Notes under the pieces: generated by a model | The model's database searches: none | The model's input: the letters and a program-made list of their open reading frames with translations, nothing else | What the model was told of the DNA's origin: nothing | Assembly (NCBI GenBank): GCA_029948255.1 | Contig: JALIZF010001476.1 | Coordinates: 248,001-312,000 of the forward strand | Length of the DNA stretch: 64,000 nucleotides | Direction of reading: 5' to 3' | Source: Telmatactis stephensoni | Lineage: Eukaryota > Cnidaria > Anthozoa > Actiniaria > Isophelliidae | Made by a program: the position numbers and the translations under genes | In this document: positions 41,913 through 53,200 of the stretch, in pieces | How the letters are laid out: each line of letters opens with the position of its first letter | Numbering within the stretch: position 1 is the first letter of the stretch

Positions 41913-43014
41913 TTAAGAGCTGTTTGATGTCTTTGATTGCTGTTGCTCCTTGGACCACGACGAATTTGGGACAGTTCCTTTGCCAGGGAATTTTACGCCC
42001 TTTTTCTCCCACAGATCCCTCACTGGATGTGGTGGATTAACACGACTTTGCATATCAGGAGAATTCCTCAAAACATCGAAATTTTCGTTGTACATCTTAA
42101 ATAAATTTGGTATTTCGGCCCTTGGGGGACAACCAACAGAGTATCCTTGAAGCGTAGAGTGCAAATATCGTTTGGGATCAGAGTTTATGATGTCACTTTG
42201 GACTTGAGCAGCAAAAGTATTCTGTACTGATTGATATGCTTCTTCCTTGCTCTTGATATCTTGTTCAACTTTGGTCAACTTAGCCTTCAATGACTTCAAC
42301 TCATCCTTTTGATCCTTGAGATATTTATTTTCCTCTGGGTGGCATTTGATGTCTCCACAAACTGTGGCAGCATAACAAGAAGCAAAAGTACATCTTGTTC
42401 AGTTGTGCCCGCTGGTATGACATTTTGTACACAGAGGCGAAGCTTGACTTGAATCGCTGGCCGCGGTCTTGAAATTTTGCTCTAATTCCTGGAGCTCGTG
42501 CTCTTTCTTGGCTACTTTGTCTTGAAGTTCTCTTTTGTCTTTATGCAACTTGTCAAATAACTTTTGAGTAGGAGTGGAATAAACATCAGTTGTAGCAGGT
42601 TCTTGGTTAAAGTTAAGCTGACCTCGATCACGTTTCTTTTCTTTTACTGGTGAAGGGGAATGGAGTCGTTTTCCTGCAGATGGTAAAGTGCACGGTGGAG
42701 CAGGTGGAGGAGTGACAATGCTGGATATCTTCAGCGTGATGCAAAGAATATTTTCCCTTTCGGGAACGAGTTCAGCCGTATCATATCTATGAACGAATCT
42801 GTCTTCTGGACAGAGATCAATCCAGTCGTTTGAACGATCAAGATACTTAATCTTCATACAAGACATTCCATATTTACGTTGCAGACGCTCGACTAATGAT
42901 TCTATACTTAGATATGCCATTTCTGTGTTGTCAATATAGAATTTTGTCCACTTTCGGCCTTCTTCACAGCTGCCATATGAAACTTTGAACTCGTATCGTC
43001 GAGGCACCCCCATT
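41913..43014 (-). pseudogene. PB1-like / zinc / coiled-coil accessory protein of the transposon
   Basis: ATG at 43014 (the ORF is open a little further upstream into the TIR). Residues ~1-95: PB1/ubiquitin-like fold (RRYEFKVSYGSCEEGRKW... MKIKYLDRSNDWIDLCPEDR). Then a Pro-rich linker, a coiled coil (LFDKLHKDKRELQDKVAKKE), a Cys/His module (CTKCHTSGHN, stop, TRCTFASCYAATVCGDIKC), a second coiled coil (DELKSLKAKLTKVEQDIKSK) and a conserved-looking tail (PVRDLWEKKGVKFPGKGTVP). A single TGA at 42396-42398 inside the zinc module splits it; otherwise ~367 residues are open. I know the zinc/tail style only as uncharacterised proteins in cnidarians; the role in transposition is inferred from its position. 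Confidence 0.8.
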
Positions 43015-43042
43015 TCTTTCAAAATACACGTGAAAGACCGAC

Positions 43043-43152
43043 AAAGGAATGTAGGCAAAAAGACATGCCCAAGTGGGCGGAGTCACAGACTTCTGACAAC
43101 CAATTAACGGATGAATTTTTTTGCGTGTGCCACACATCGATGAAATCCGTAG
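43043..43152 (-). repeat. Right terminal inverted repeat of the two-gene transposon
   Basis: Complement of the left TIR; the tip is CCGTAG followed by TA. Confidence 0.88.
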
Positions 43153-43314
43153 TAATACAATATTGAAGTGTTTGTCTCGATCTTGTTTGAGACTTTGGCA
43201 ATTGTCCTATCCCAGTTTTAGTAACAGTAAACAAGTTTACAACGATTGCATGTAAACTATCAAATATCTCACTTCATTATTCAATATTTAAGCTCCTATT
43301 AAGGAAATGTAAGA

Positions 43315-43981
43315 GACCTTCTCTGGTTCTGATTGCAAAGAGGAGGAAACAGTAACTGCAGAGTGATCAGAGTGTGGACAGATAATTATGTCAGAGGAAA
43401 CAGAGTTCGGTTAACTGAAGAGGGAAGGCCACAGTATCAATCCGAGAAAGTGAAAGTGAGAGATTGGATGAAAAATTGAAAGAAATATCAGTAGGATGGT
43501 GGTAGCGCCAGATATCAATCATCCTGTGAGAATTTAACAATGAAACTATTTTTGCAGAACAGTCATATGACGGATGGAGAAACGATGAGGATCTATGGTC
43601 TAGTGTTGGATCAATGACCGATTAAAGTCACCTGCCAATGTCATGAGATGAGTCAATGAAAGTGTCCAAATATTAAAAAATCAGATTTCTCAGGATTGTG
43701 ATTTGGGGCATAGATATTAATTAAGCAAAGAACAGAGCCCTGCACTTTCAGAGAGAACTCTGCCACGATCAAAGAATACTTGCTTAACGAGAGTGCTGCC
43801 TCACAGGAGGAATTGTAGACTGCTGAATCCTACGAAGCCGAGTTAAGCTTAACTGAATATTGCGGGCAGACCCAGAGATATGTGAGGAGCGTGTTTTATG
43901 TGGATCACCTGTCTCCATGCCATCAGTTGTCTCTGACACGGAAGTTTGCCTTAACAGTGCCAAAATTTTTAAAAAACACAA
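43315..43981 (-). pseudogene. Tx1/L1-like LINE endonuclease (ORF2), decayed copy
   Basis: On the minus strand in shifting frames: IYAPNHNP-like segment (~43700), ALAGDFN (~43630), HPSYDC- and IDIWRYHHP-like segments, SRID and CPHSDHSAVTV (~43370). The same motif order is clean at 45.6-46.8 kb. The frame is lost at ~43315, where foreign sequence and the two-gene transposon begin. Confidence 0.72.
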
Positions 43982-44658
43982 GCGACTACATCATCCGAAA
44001 TTTTACATGGTAGATTAGAAATGGTCACAGCAAAAGAGGACCTCTGTGACTTGTGAAAATACAAAAAAGTGTTACGAATGTGATTGCCGTTGGCAAGAAG
44101 AGTTTCTTTAAGCCGAAGATTTCCTTCTTTAAAAGTGACACGACAGGAGTAACCTGAATGCATTTGATACGACGCTTAGAATCACTGACCAAGAGAGCGG
44201 AAAATTGCAGAAACATAATCGGCACGAGTAAGATTTGTAACTGAACGGCGAATGAACATCGGCACCTACAAATCAAGAGTGTTTGGTCGAGCAGGGTTGA
44301 ATGAAAGACCACTTAGATGGAGCAGCAAGGCCCCTCCGTCAGGGTGTTGCACAGCACTCACATACGAGCGATTTGGAACTTGAGAACTAGGATTCAAACC
44401 ATTTGAAACATTTTGATCATTATTAACATTTGGAACATTTGACATAATTGGATTTACATGTGACATAACTGCATTCTCATTTGACATAACATTTGACATA
44501 ACTTCATTTGCATTTGACATAACTGCATTTACATTTGATTGACTTAGAATAACATGATTATTTGATTGTTGTGAAACAGACATTATTGAGGCAAATAGAA
44601 AACTGGCCTGGTAAAGTACAGGCAAAAATAAAGAAATAGAGAGAAGAAAACTTGCCAC
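43982..44658 (-). pseudogene. Tx1-like LINE ORF1, decayed
   Basis: N-terminus with a run of Asn/Met/Ser repeats (NAVMSNANEVMSNVMSNENA), then RSYVSAVQHPDGGALLLHLS, GLSFNPARP; after a shift VPMFIRRSVTNLTRADYVSA, SGYSCRVTFKEGNLRLKETL and AVTISNLPCKIS, an RRM-like ORF1 core. Several frameshifts. Confidence 0.7.
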
Positions 44659-45300
44659 TAGATAAAGTACAAATGGCGGTTAGGATACAGATCCGGCTGG
44701 ACACCCCTCAAAGGAGTGACCAGCGAAGACCGGGCTCGACTTGGGTGACTTGCTTGTCAGTGAGCAGTGTAACAGAAATGAAGCCGATATTACCAGCTTA
44801 ATATCTGATATGACCTCAAAAACTTTGAGGCCACACCAAAAGCACGTGGAGCAAAATACCACCAAAACTGCTGATATTAGTGTTAAAACTGATAAATTGC
44901 CAAGAAATTCCCAGCACAGGCTACCCACTATCCAAACAAACAGGGCTTCCGCCAGGATCTTTTTGTTTTTGCAGTGTTCCCAGTGTCTCCGGGGAGTGCA
45001 AGAGAGACAGCATGGGTGCAAGGGAGGGTCAACACCGTGACACCGACCGCACGTCAGGGCTTCGAACCCCGCCTCCCTATGAAGCAGAAAATATAAATGT
45101 GACAAAAAGAATGAAGACCATGGTCATATGGCTTCACGGGCATATGACCATGACGAACAACAACACAAACAGGAAGGGACACAATACTAATAACAAAAAT
45201 ACACAAACACACTCAGACTTTTTATGGTGTTTTTTAATTTATTGAGGGAAACGTAAAACGGGATATCAGTTTTAGCATTAAAGGACAAAATTTAAATAGC
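44659..45300 (-). other. Probable LINE 5' leader with hairpin and B-box-like element
   Basis: 45119-45154 holds a perfect 12-bp inverted repeat catggtcatatg / catatgaccatg with a 10-nt loop. On the minus strand ggttcgaagcc (near 45060) fits the pol III B-box consensus, but no A box is evident. ORFs across it have no domain. Confidence 0.45.
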
Positions 45301-45304
45301 TACT

Positions 45305-45505
45305 TGACAAGCAGAACTTACACACTCGAGGCCAAGCCAAGAAAACAAGAAGCTCTACGAGTACAATCAATGAAGAAGACCCGTAGGCAGAACACAACTT
45401 TTTTTCGAACAAAATCCTTAACAAGCAGAACACACACACTCGAGGCCGAAGCCAAGAAAACAAGAAGCTCCACGAGTACAATCAATGAAGAAGACCCGTA
45501 GGCAG
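45305..45505 (-). repeat. Tandem duplication (~113-bp unit) in a LINE 3' UTR
   Basis: aacaagcagaac..cacactcgagg, agccaagaaaacaagaagct and gtacaatcaatgaagaagac occur twice, 113 bp apart, between the truncated ORF2 of the 45.6-46.9 kb LINE and the next element. Confidence 0.85.
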
Positions 45506-45604
45506 AGAGAGAGAGATCATACACACTCATAGAAAGGAAATACAATACTAAGAAAAGGGAGTACAGGAACATCACAGAGTTACGAAAACAAGATGGAGTG
45601 GAGG

Positions 45605-46881
45605 TCAGGGGAAAACTTGCCAAGAACATTCCAAGCACAATGGAAATAATGACGGGAACGTGGGGATTGTCATCAGTCTCAGACTCAGAAAAGAGGTTGG
45701 CATAGAAGTCACGCCAGACTTCAAGAAGATCCTGGGTGTCTGAAACAAAGCGGCCGCTGGAGTCTTGGATGACGTCAACTGTCTTGCTGGCCGAGCGTTG
45801 CTTCTCAAGGCGGAGAAAGAAGGAGGAAGGGGCCTCACCATGTTCAATCCAGTCCTGGAGCGGACGGAAGCGGCTGCCGCCTCCTCCCGGTCTAAAACAG
45901 AAAGCTCAGACAGGACGTCCTGATACTGTTGAAAAAGGTAGGCTTCACCATTATCGATACGAGATTTGAGCGAGGTAGCGTGAGAAGAGAGCCTCTGGCG
46001 GGCCTGGTTATGGTCCTTGGCCTGTGCTGAACAGAACTTTATAGTAAGGGACTTAATGTGGCGCTTCCCAATGTCCCACCAAGAAAGGAGAGAATGAAAA
46101 TTGGTTTTGAGAGAACGCCAATAAGTCCAGAAGGTGCGGATTTGACTGAGGTAGTCATCATCGGTCAAGCAGGATTTGTTCAGCTTCCACGAGGAAGAGC
46201 CACGAGGTTGCTGGTCGGGAAAAGCAAAGTTCACTGTTACAGCAGCGTGGTCAGAATGGGGGCAGGGGATGATGTCAGCGGCCTTTGACAAGGGTAAAAG
46301 GTGAAGAGGGAGAGCAATCAGGTCAATACGCGACCGAGACAGCCCAAAATTTGAGAGGAAAGAGAAGGCGGTAACCCCCGGATGGTGGTACCGCCAGGAG
46401 TCAATAAGACGGAAGTGCTCAAGGAGCTCTTGGATAACTGGAGAGCAGTCGTAAGAAGGGTGAAGGGGAGAAGCAGACTGGAGATCAAGCAAGGGATCGA
46501 GGACAGAGTTGAAGTCGCCAGCTAACAGCACATCTTCAGTGGGGTCCAGGTGACCTTGGAGCTCCCGGAAGAAAGTGGTCTTCTCTGGGTTGTGATTTGG
46601 GGCGTAAATGCAGCAAAAGCGGAGCGTATGGTCTGAAAAGTTTACTTTGAGAGATAGGCAGCAACCCTGGTCCAAAGAGGACTGATCTAGGATCTGGAAA
46701 GCGAGCGATCTTCTGAATAAAATTGCCACACCTCTAGAGTTATGGGAATGAAAAGCACCTAAGGCCTGAAAGATTGAAGAAGAGAACCAGGAGTCAAGTT
46801 CAACCTGGTGATCCAAAGAAGAAAAGCAGCCCGTTTTGAAGAGCTTCGGAGACCATTTGTGTTAATCGTTACAACTTTCAT
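45605..46881 (-). pseudogene. Tx1/L1-like LINE ORF2, endonuclease and linker only
   Basis: ATG at 46881 overlaps the ORF1 stop. MKVVTINTNGL start; AFHSHNSRGVAILFRRS; FCCIYAPNHNP; LAGDFNSVLDPLLDL; SWRYHHPGVTAFSF; SRIDLIALPLH; CPHSDHAAVTVNF form the complete APE-type endonuclease. Then SWWDIGKRHIKSLTIKFCSA and a coiled linker. The start region is in a different frame from the long ORF (one shift near 46815) and another shift near 45880 (VRSRTGLNM) precedes the truncation at ~45610. No RT. Confidence 0.82.
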
Positions 46882-47650
46882 AGAGAGATGAGTGGGATGC
46901 TGCTAGGGAGGAAAAGTGAACAAACAAAAGGGAGAAGGAAGGCTCGCACCCGCTTTCGACCAGCCGTAACGGGTGATCTAGAGTGAGTGCGGGGGAGAGC
47001 GAAGGATTTAGCATTTGGAGAGGCCTTTGGCCTCCGAGACACTCTTCTGGGAGGCAGCTGCTCACAGAAACTAGGAGTGGAGAAGGAAGAAAAAACCTCA
47101 GAGGTGGAATCCTGGGAGGATGAAGCATCAGCCCCCGGATTAGAGCTAGGGATGACGCCACCTGGGGGGGCCTCAGGTGGGGATTTAGAAGTAGATTTGG
47201 GCAAGGAAGGATTTGGTCCCTTGCTGGAAGGCGGGGGCTCAGTGAAGAGTTGCATAGATAGCAGCTTTTGAGCCACTGGGACACCGTTCGAAGTGGAGGG
47301 GCCGGCCGGCTGAGCAGCTTCTTTGGGCTCATGCGAGGAGGCCGGCTTACCATCTTCAGTGGGACCTACTGAAACGTTAGCTTCAGGAGAAGACTTGTGA
47401 GGTTCATGTTGAGAAGGAGAAGGAACCGGACCGGTTTCCATCGGAGTGTCCGGAAAGAGGATGGGAGTCTGGGAGGGACTCCCTGGGTCCGTATCCTCAG
47501 AGGCCAAGGTGACCTCGTCAGGAGGAGGAGCGGCATCAGCCCAGGAGAGGGAATGGGGCCTGTCTTCATCGGGGGTGTCTGTGGATGAGGCAGGGTCAGA
47601 AGAAACGATCGGCGAGTCCTGAGGGCCAGACGAAGAACTAGATGAGGAAG
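46878..47650 (-). CDS. Ser/Pro-rich C-terminal part of a LINE ORF1
   Basis: Low-complexity, acidic then basic tail (SSSSSSSGPQDSPIVSS; PRRVSRRPKASPNAKSF) like the tails of the neighbouring ORF1 proteins, without their zinc knuckles (5' truncated). The stop TGA overlaps the ORF2 ATG as ATGA. Upstream it is fused in frame to an RT fragment of another LINE. Confidence 0.65.
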
Positions 47651-47848
47651 TCCTATCTAAGAAACCCCGATCAACTCTATCAAAAGCCTTCTCTTGATCC
47701 AATGACAAAACCACACCTTCCAAATCCAATCGTTCAATATCACCTAGCATATCTCTCACCAAATTCAAATTATCAGAAATCGCAAAAAAGCATCCCTCTT
47801 TGTGAGGTCATTAAGACCATTGACATTAACAGAGAGAATAATAACCAT
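47650..47848 (-). pseudogene. ORF2 remnant: endonuclease start joined to RT palm
   Basis: ATG at 47848 gives VIILSVNVNGLNDLTKRDAF (endonuclease N-terminus), then within ~80 bp the sequence jumps to NLVRDMLGDIERLDLEGVVL and SLDQEKAFDRVD (RT motif A). Over 1 kb of ORF2 is therefore missing between them. The fragment ends at RGFLD, where the next LINE begins. Confidence 0.7.
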
Positions 47849-47896
47849 TGTGATGATTAAGTTAAAACAAAAAATTACAAAATTGGGCTAGACAGC

Positions 47897-49150
47897 TTAT
47901 TTCTTGCAACGTTGCGACGGAACTGGGGAAGGGTGAGTGGCCTTTCTGCCAGGAACTACAACACCCTTCTGTTGAAGGCATTTATTCTCCTTTTTTGATA
48001 GCTTCTTAGCCAGGATTTTGGGGTCAATATCTCGAACCGATGGTTCATCATAATCTTCGGAATAGTCAGAGAAGAGAGACGGAGTTTCCATCGGGGTGTC
48101 AACCGGGGTCTGGGAGTCTTGTAAATCAGTTTCAGCAATCTCATCACCTTCTGCAGCACAATCAGGATCACCTGACAGAGCCGAGAAAGGGTTAACAGTG
48201 GAGACATCATCTTTACTTCCATGGAGAGAAGCAGGATCAACAAAGGCGACAGAAGAGTCAAGAACAGAGCAGGCAATCATGCCCTCGAAGTAGCTAGTGG
48301 ACAGTTTAATGAATTTCGGAGGCCTGTCAGGCTCAGCGGGTGCAGACGGACGTTTTGAACCAGAATCAGCAGCAGGAGGAGGAGGCACAGTGACAGCCAC
48401 CTCCAAAGCAGGAGTTTGAGGAGCCAGAGGTGTCACAGATGGGGGAGGCTCGGGGGCCTCGACCAGGGCAGGCTCAGCTTGGAGGGCTGGAAAATCATTG
48501 TCATCCAGAACAGGGTTAGGATCTTCCGTACGGATAGGCAAAGTGTTATTTGCCACTACCCAGGCTTTCTTACAGGCTCTAGCCACATTGCCAGGCTCAC
48601 CACATCTAATGCAGAGGTTATCCTTCTTATACTGACAGTCGGCAACCGTGTAGCCCCAATTGTTGCAGTAGTGGCAGCACAACCGCTGACCATGGTATCT
48701 GATGTACGCAGGGTATTTGCCAACACGAGTCATTGAGGGAATGTCATTTACAATTTTCATATAGACAGTGCGGTCCCCGTTCTAGAGGCCATCCTCCATG
48801 ACCTCATGGACATCGAAACAGGAACCATACGCACTAAGGTATTCCTTGAGTTTCGCCTCCGGCACATCTCCCGGGGGGTTACGTACCGAGACTCTGGTGA
48901 CTTTGGGGGCAGCATCGTTGAAGTCAAAGTGAAGACCTCGGTAATTAATACCAGATTCAAGGAGGTGCTCCCTGGAAGCCTCATATCCGGTGTGAAAAGT
49001 AACATCAAAGCTAGAAGCCGATAGTTTCCGAAGGCAGCGAATGGAATCCTTACCAATGATAGTAAGGACCTCCGTGAGAATTTCCCCACGTGTGGGGAGA
49101 ACCCCATCTCCCTGATGTTTTCTGGAGATGCGGAGAGAGATAGACAAGGG
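47897..49150 (-). pseudogene. Tx1-like LINE ORF1 with two zinc knuckles, one stop
   Basis: RNA-binding ORF1 protein. N part: SISLRISRKHQGDGVLPTRG, RRM-like core to YGSCFDVHEVMEDGL, then TAG at ~48782 and NGDRTVYMKIVNDIPSM, GKYPAYIRYHGQRLCCHYC, knuckles CHYCNNWGYTVADC (His replaced by Tyr) and CIRCGEPGNVARAC (His replaced by Asn), a Pro-rich linker and a basic tail (GRKATHPSP). Both knuckles have lost their His ligand. The start is unclear: an indel near 49150 shifts the frame. Confidence 0.8.
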
Positions 49151-49191
49151 TCTATCAACCGAATAGGTGATAAATATGAAGAAGGAACCAC

Positions 49192-49655
49192 ACTGGCAAA
49201 AAGCCAGGAGTGGTTTAAAGAACTGAAAAAACTTCAGCCAATAGAAAAAACTTCAAAACATATGCAACTTGGAAAAAACCAAAGGTGCCAAAAAAGCAAA
49301 AAGCAAAAAATCAAGAAGCTTTGCAAAAAATGAAGAAGCTTCAAAAACAAAGAACTTTAACAACTTGGTTAATTACAACAAACAACTTTCAAGACAACTC
49401 AATAAATACAAAATATTTTAAATTTTACAACTTTAACAATTGAATGACAAACAACAAATGGTTATTTTCAATAACTTTAAACAAATTTTAAACAGCTTTG
49501 AACAAATGTATAAACAATTACAAAAAATGAATTATATTTATAAATTGTTTAACTCAAATATGCAACTGTTTACAAAAAATTCACAAGCAACAAAAAAAAA
49601 GCAAAAAAAAGCAACTTTTGTCCCAAACAATGGGACAGATCAAAAAAGAAAGCAG
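49192..49655 (-). other. A-rich (on plus strand) expanded LINE 5' leader
   Basis: Unlike the other two junctions, ~450 bp of repetitive caa/aaa sequence (aacttcaaaacatatgcaac, acaactttaacaattgaatg) lies between ORF1 and the junction module. Confidence 0.5.
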
Positions 49656-50250
49656 TGGGTAAACCACTGTAAAAAGGGAAAAGATCAGGCCAGGCCAAAA
49701 GGCCATGCAAAAAAAGGACCCCGGGCTCTCTAGGCGGAGGGCTGAATCGCACAACGGCCTAGAGAGTTGAAAAATAGCCGGTATACTTACAAAACCTTAA
49801 TTCAAGCTTTGCTGTACTTTACAGAGACCAATCCAAAAAGGACCAGCGATTCTTACCAAGGAATCAAGAAATCCAATCCCGCGTCAGGTAAGTTTTTTTT
49901 ATATTTTGAGGGGAAACCACAAGGCAATCCCAAAGCCAAATAACAGAAACCAACAGAAACCAAACAATTAATGAGACGGAAACCAGAGACAAAAACATGA
50001 CGAAAACCTGACGTGTAGAAACTTACCTAGGGGAGGATTGTGAAAAATAGGGCGTCAACTCTCGAAGAAGTGACATTCAAAAATAAAAATAAAAATTTTA
50101 AATTTTAATTTTAAATTAAAGTTTTAACGATACATATTAAGAAATTAATTGTTGTTAGGGGAGAAAAAATTAAAACAAAGTCACCCAGTAACGCAAGTTC
50201 AGTCAGTTAAGAAGACCCGCGCACATAGGTGACCATGAAAAAGAGGAGAT
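49655..50250 (-). promoter_or_regulatory. Inter-LINE junction module 3 (3' UTR/5' leader)
   Basis: Contains gcgtcaggtaag at 49881 and ggcgtcaactctc at 50051, equivalent to modules at 55881/56054 and 62093/62262. On the minus strand it holds the hairpin ctctaggc...gcctagag (49716-49765) and two donor-like sites. The boundary between upstream LINE 3' end and downstream LINE 5' end is inside but cannot be fixed. Confidence 0.6.
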
Positions 50251-53200
50251 TTAAACATTAACCCAAAATTTGCCCATGATGTTCCAACATCTATTAAAAT
50301 GATGCTTACGAGTATCAGATTTAAAACGTTTTTGAAAGATAGGAAGGAAAAATAACAAGCGCCGTCTCACCGAGGAAATAATATCCTCGGTAGAAGGGTC
50401 AGATTGACGAAAGCGGAAATTATTATGAGAAAGCCAGATGAAAAATTTAACAAGATTTAAAACATATGAAAAAAACAGAAGGAACAACTTGACACTCATC
50501 AGGGTCAAAACCAAAAAGAAGATGACGAACTTGAAGACGAGGACACAAAGGGGTAACAGCAAGGAAAATCTGGCGAATATCAGACAAGACAGATTGAGCA
50601 AGAAAACACTCGTAGAAAAGGTGAGCAGGAGTTTCCAGTGGAGCCCCACAAAAACAGTGAGGATCCACTGCCATACCAAAGGAAATAAGACGATCAGCGG
50701 TATAGAGAACGCCATGGGCAATTTTCCATGAGAGGTCGACTACAGGCCTGTCCAGGGGCATGGCATGAATACCCTTCCAGGTGCAAGGCCAGTAGAGGGA
50801 ACCAAAGGAAGGAAGAAATTTCTCCATGCAGTGGACACTAGATGGAAGGTCCTTTTTAAGGATTGCATAGCAGGTCTTTGTCGAACAAGAGGAGATCGGT
50901 CTCCTGTCACCGGTATCATCATTAGGTAAGAAAGCAGAGCCATTTAGGACATAGCCACCAATGTAAGCCCAGGAATTAAGGATGGAAGCAAAAAGGGAGG
51001 GAAGGTTATCAAAAACATAAAAAGCAGGGAAAGAAAAAACTTCAATGGACGAGACACCTAAGTAATGACGGGTAAAAAAGTCAAAAAAACAACACAATTT
51101 GCTGGGAAAAAGAAAATAACGCTTGACCCACTGAATGTGGAGGGCCATTATCTTGAACTCGACATTGACAACGTTAAATCCACCAGAAAGCTTGTCTAAA
51201 TACATGGCATTTCGGGAGACCAATTCCCTCTTGTTTGACCAGATAAACATGAAAAGAGCCGAATTGACATCTTTCAGAAGGAGTTTATTAAGGGGCAGCA
51301 GAGTACCCACATACCATAGGCCAGAAAGACCAAGGACATTTGACACTAGGGCTTTGCCTTGAAGAGACAAACAACGCTGTTGCCAAAGATTCAGGACATT
51401 TTCAAGCGAAGCAATTCTGTTGGACAAGTTAACAGCAAGGGGTAAGTTGGGGCCAATCTTGACCCCAAGGCAGGGAATAAGTTCACTAGACCAGAGAAGA
51501 TTGATAGGAATGTCTAGCCTACCAGACCAGCTGCCAAGCCAGAGTCCCTTTGACTTGGATTGGTTAAGTTTTGAATCAGATACTGCCTCATAGAGAGAAT
51601 ACACATCAATGACAGCTTGGAAAGAATCATCAGAGGTGATATAAATTGTCGTGTCATCGGCATATTGGGCGATCTTGAAGACATCCCAATCCATGCCAGG
51701 TATAGACAGACCTTTGATTCTGGGACAAGGTCGGACATTCGCAGCTAAGACTTCAGCAGAGATGACATAAAGGAGAGGAGAAAGGGGGCAACCCTGTCGA
51801 ACCCCTCTCGAAAGAGTAAAAAAGGAAGTGAAGAAGCCATTGACTTGAACTGCAGCCTGAGGCTGATTATAAAAAGTTTTAACCCATTGTAGAAAAGAGG
51901 GGCCAAAGCCCATTGTTTGGAGGGTGGCCAAGAGGAAGTCCCAGTCCACCCTATCAAAAGCCTTTTCCTGGTCTAGGGAAATAAAAGCGGCCGGAAGGTC
52001 ACAGAGAGAAACATAATCCACAATAGACTGGAGAAGAACGACCGTTTCACCAATGAAACGGCCAGGGACATTGGCCGATTGGTCAGAAGAAATAACAGAA
52101 GAGATAACTTTAAGTAGTCTCCCCGAAATTGCACAGGAGGCAATTTTATAATCGTCATTTAAAAGGGTAATCGGCCGCCAAATTTTTACGAAGACGGAGA
52201 TCTCCTTTTTTAGGCACGAGGGTGATGATACCATGCCGTTGAGAGATGGACAGAGAGCCAAGAGAGTGGGCTTCATTGAGGACAGAGACGAGATCTTTGC
52301 CAAGCAAGTCCCAGAAACACAAAAACTCAGCTGGGAGACCATCTGGGCCAGGGATCTTGTTCTTGGCCATGCCCTTAAGGGCCCAAAAACATTCAGCATA
52401 AGTGAGAGGCCCTTCACAGGAAGAGGATTCCTCAGAAGAAAGATGACCTGAGAGTGTATCAAGAAGCCTGCGCTGGAGAGTTCTATCAGTTGGTGACTTT
52501 GAAAACAGAGACTTGTAAAAGGACTCCCACACAGAGAGAAGGTCCTTAGTTTCATGGACTTCAATATCATCGTCATTTTTAATAGAAAAAATGGTATTAC
52601 TAAGATGCTGTTTTTTACATGATTTAAAAAAGAAAGATGAGGATTCACCCTCTTCAGCCCATTGGATGCGAGAGCGAACCTTTAGCCCATTGACTTCAAC
52701 TTTATCCAAGTCAGCTAAGGCAGCAAGACATTCTTTGTAACTATTAAGTACAGAGAGATCACCCTGGTCAAGGGAGGATTTAAGAAAAGTAATCCGGGGT
52801 TCAAGGCGGGACCTCTCGGAACGGCGACGTTTAGCTCTGTAGGAGCAGAATTTAATGGACATAGATTTAATTTCACTTTTTCCAATATCCCACCAAGCTA
52901 AAAGGGAAGAAAAGTCATTTTTACGAGTGAGCCAGATTTTCCAAAAATTGGTAATTAAGGCAGAATAGTCGGGATCATGAAGGACACTAACATTGAGTTT
53001 CCAGAAACTAGGACCATAACAAATGGACGAAGGAAGATTTATAGCAATGGAAGTAGCACAATGGTCTGAGTAAGGACAAGGAGTGATGTGCGCAGCGGTG
53101 AGAAAAGAAGACCAAACTTTAGGGACACCAAAGAAATCAATACGGGAGGAGGAGGAGCCATTTGGCCTAACGTAAGTAAAACATTTGAGATCGGGATGGA

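Larger units (their letters stand above)
39860..43152. mobile_element. Two-gene Tc1/mariner (IS630)-type transposon, 3,293 bp
   Basis: TA at 39858-39859 and 43153-43154 flanks inverted repeats starting CTACGGATTTCATCGATG. TIRs are ~110 bp (39860-39968 and 43043-43152), estimated by eye at 85-90% identity. A transposase gene starts 16 bp inside the left TIR and runs right; a PB1-like protein gene starts ~29 bp inside the right TIR and runs left. Thus each gene can use one TIR as promoter. Both genes carry lesions, so this copy is dead. Confidence 0.88.

Noticed and set aside
44680..45105. 141-residue minus-strand ORF with cysteines
   Set aside because: No domain, sits in a LINE leader, not kept in related copies.
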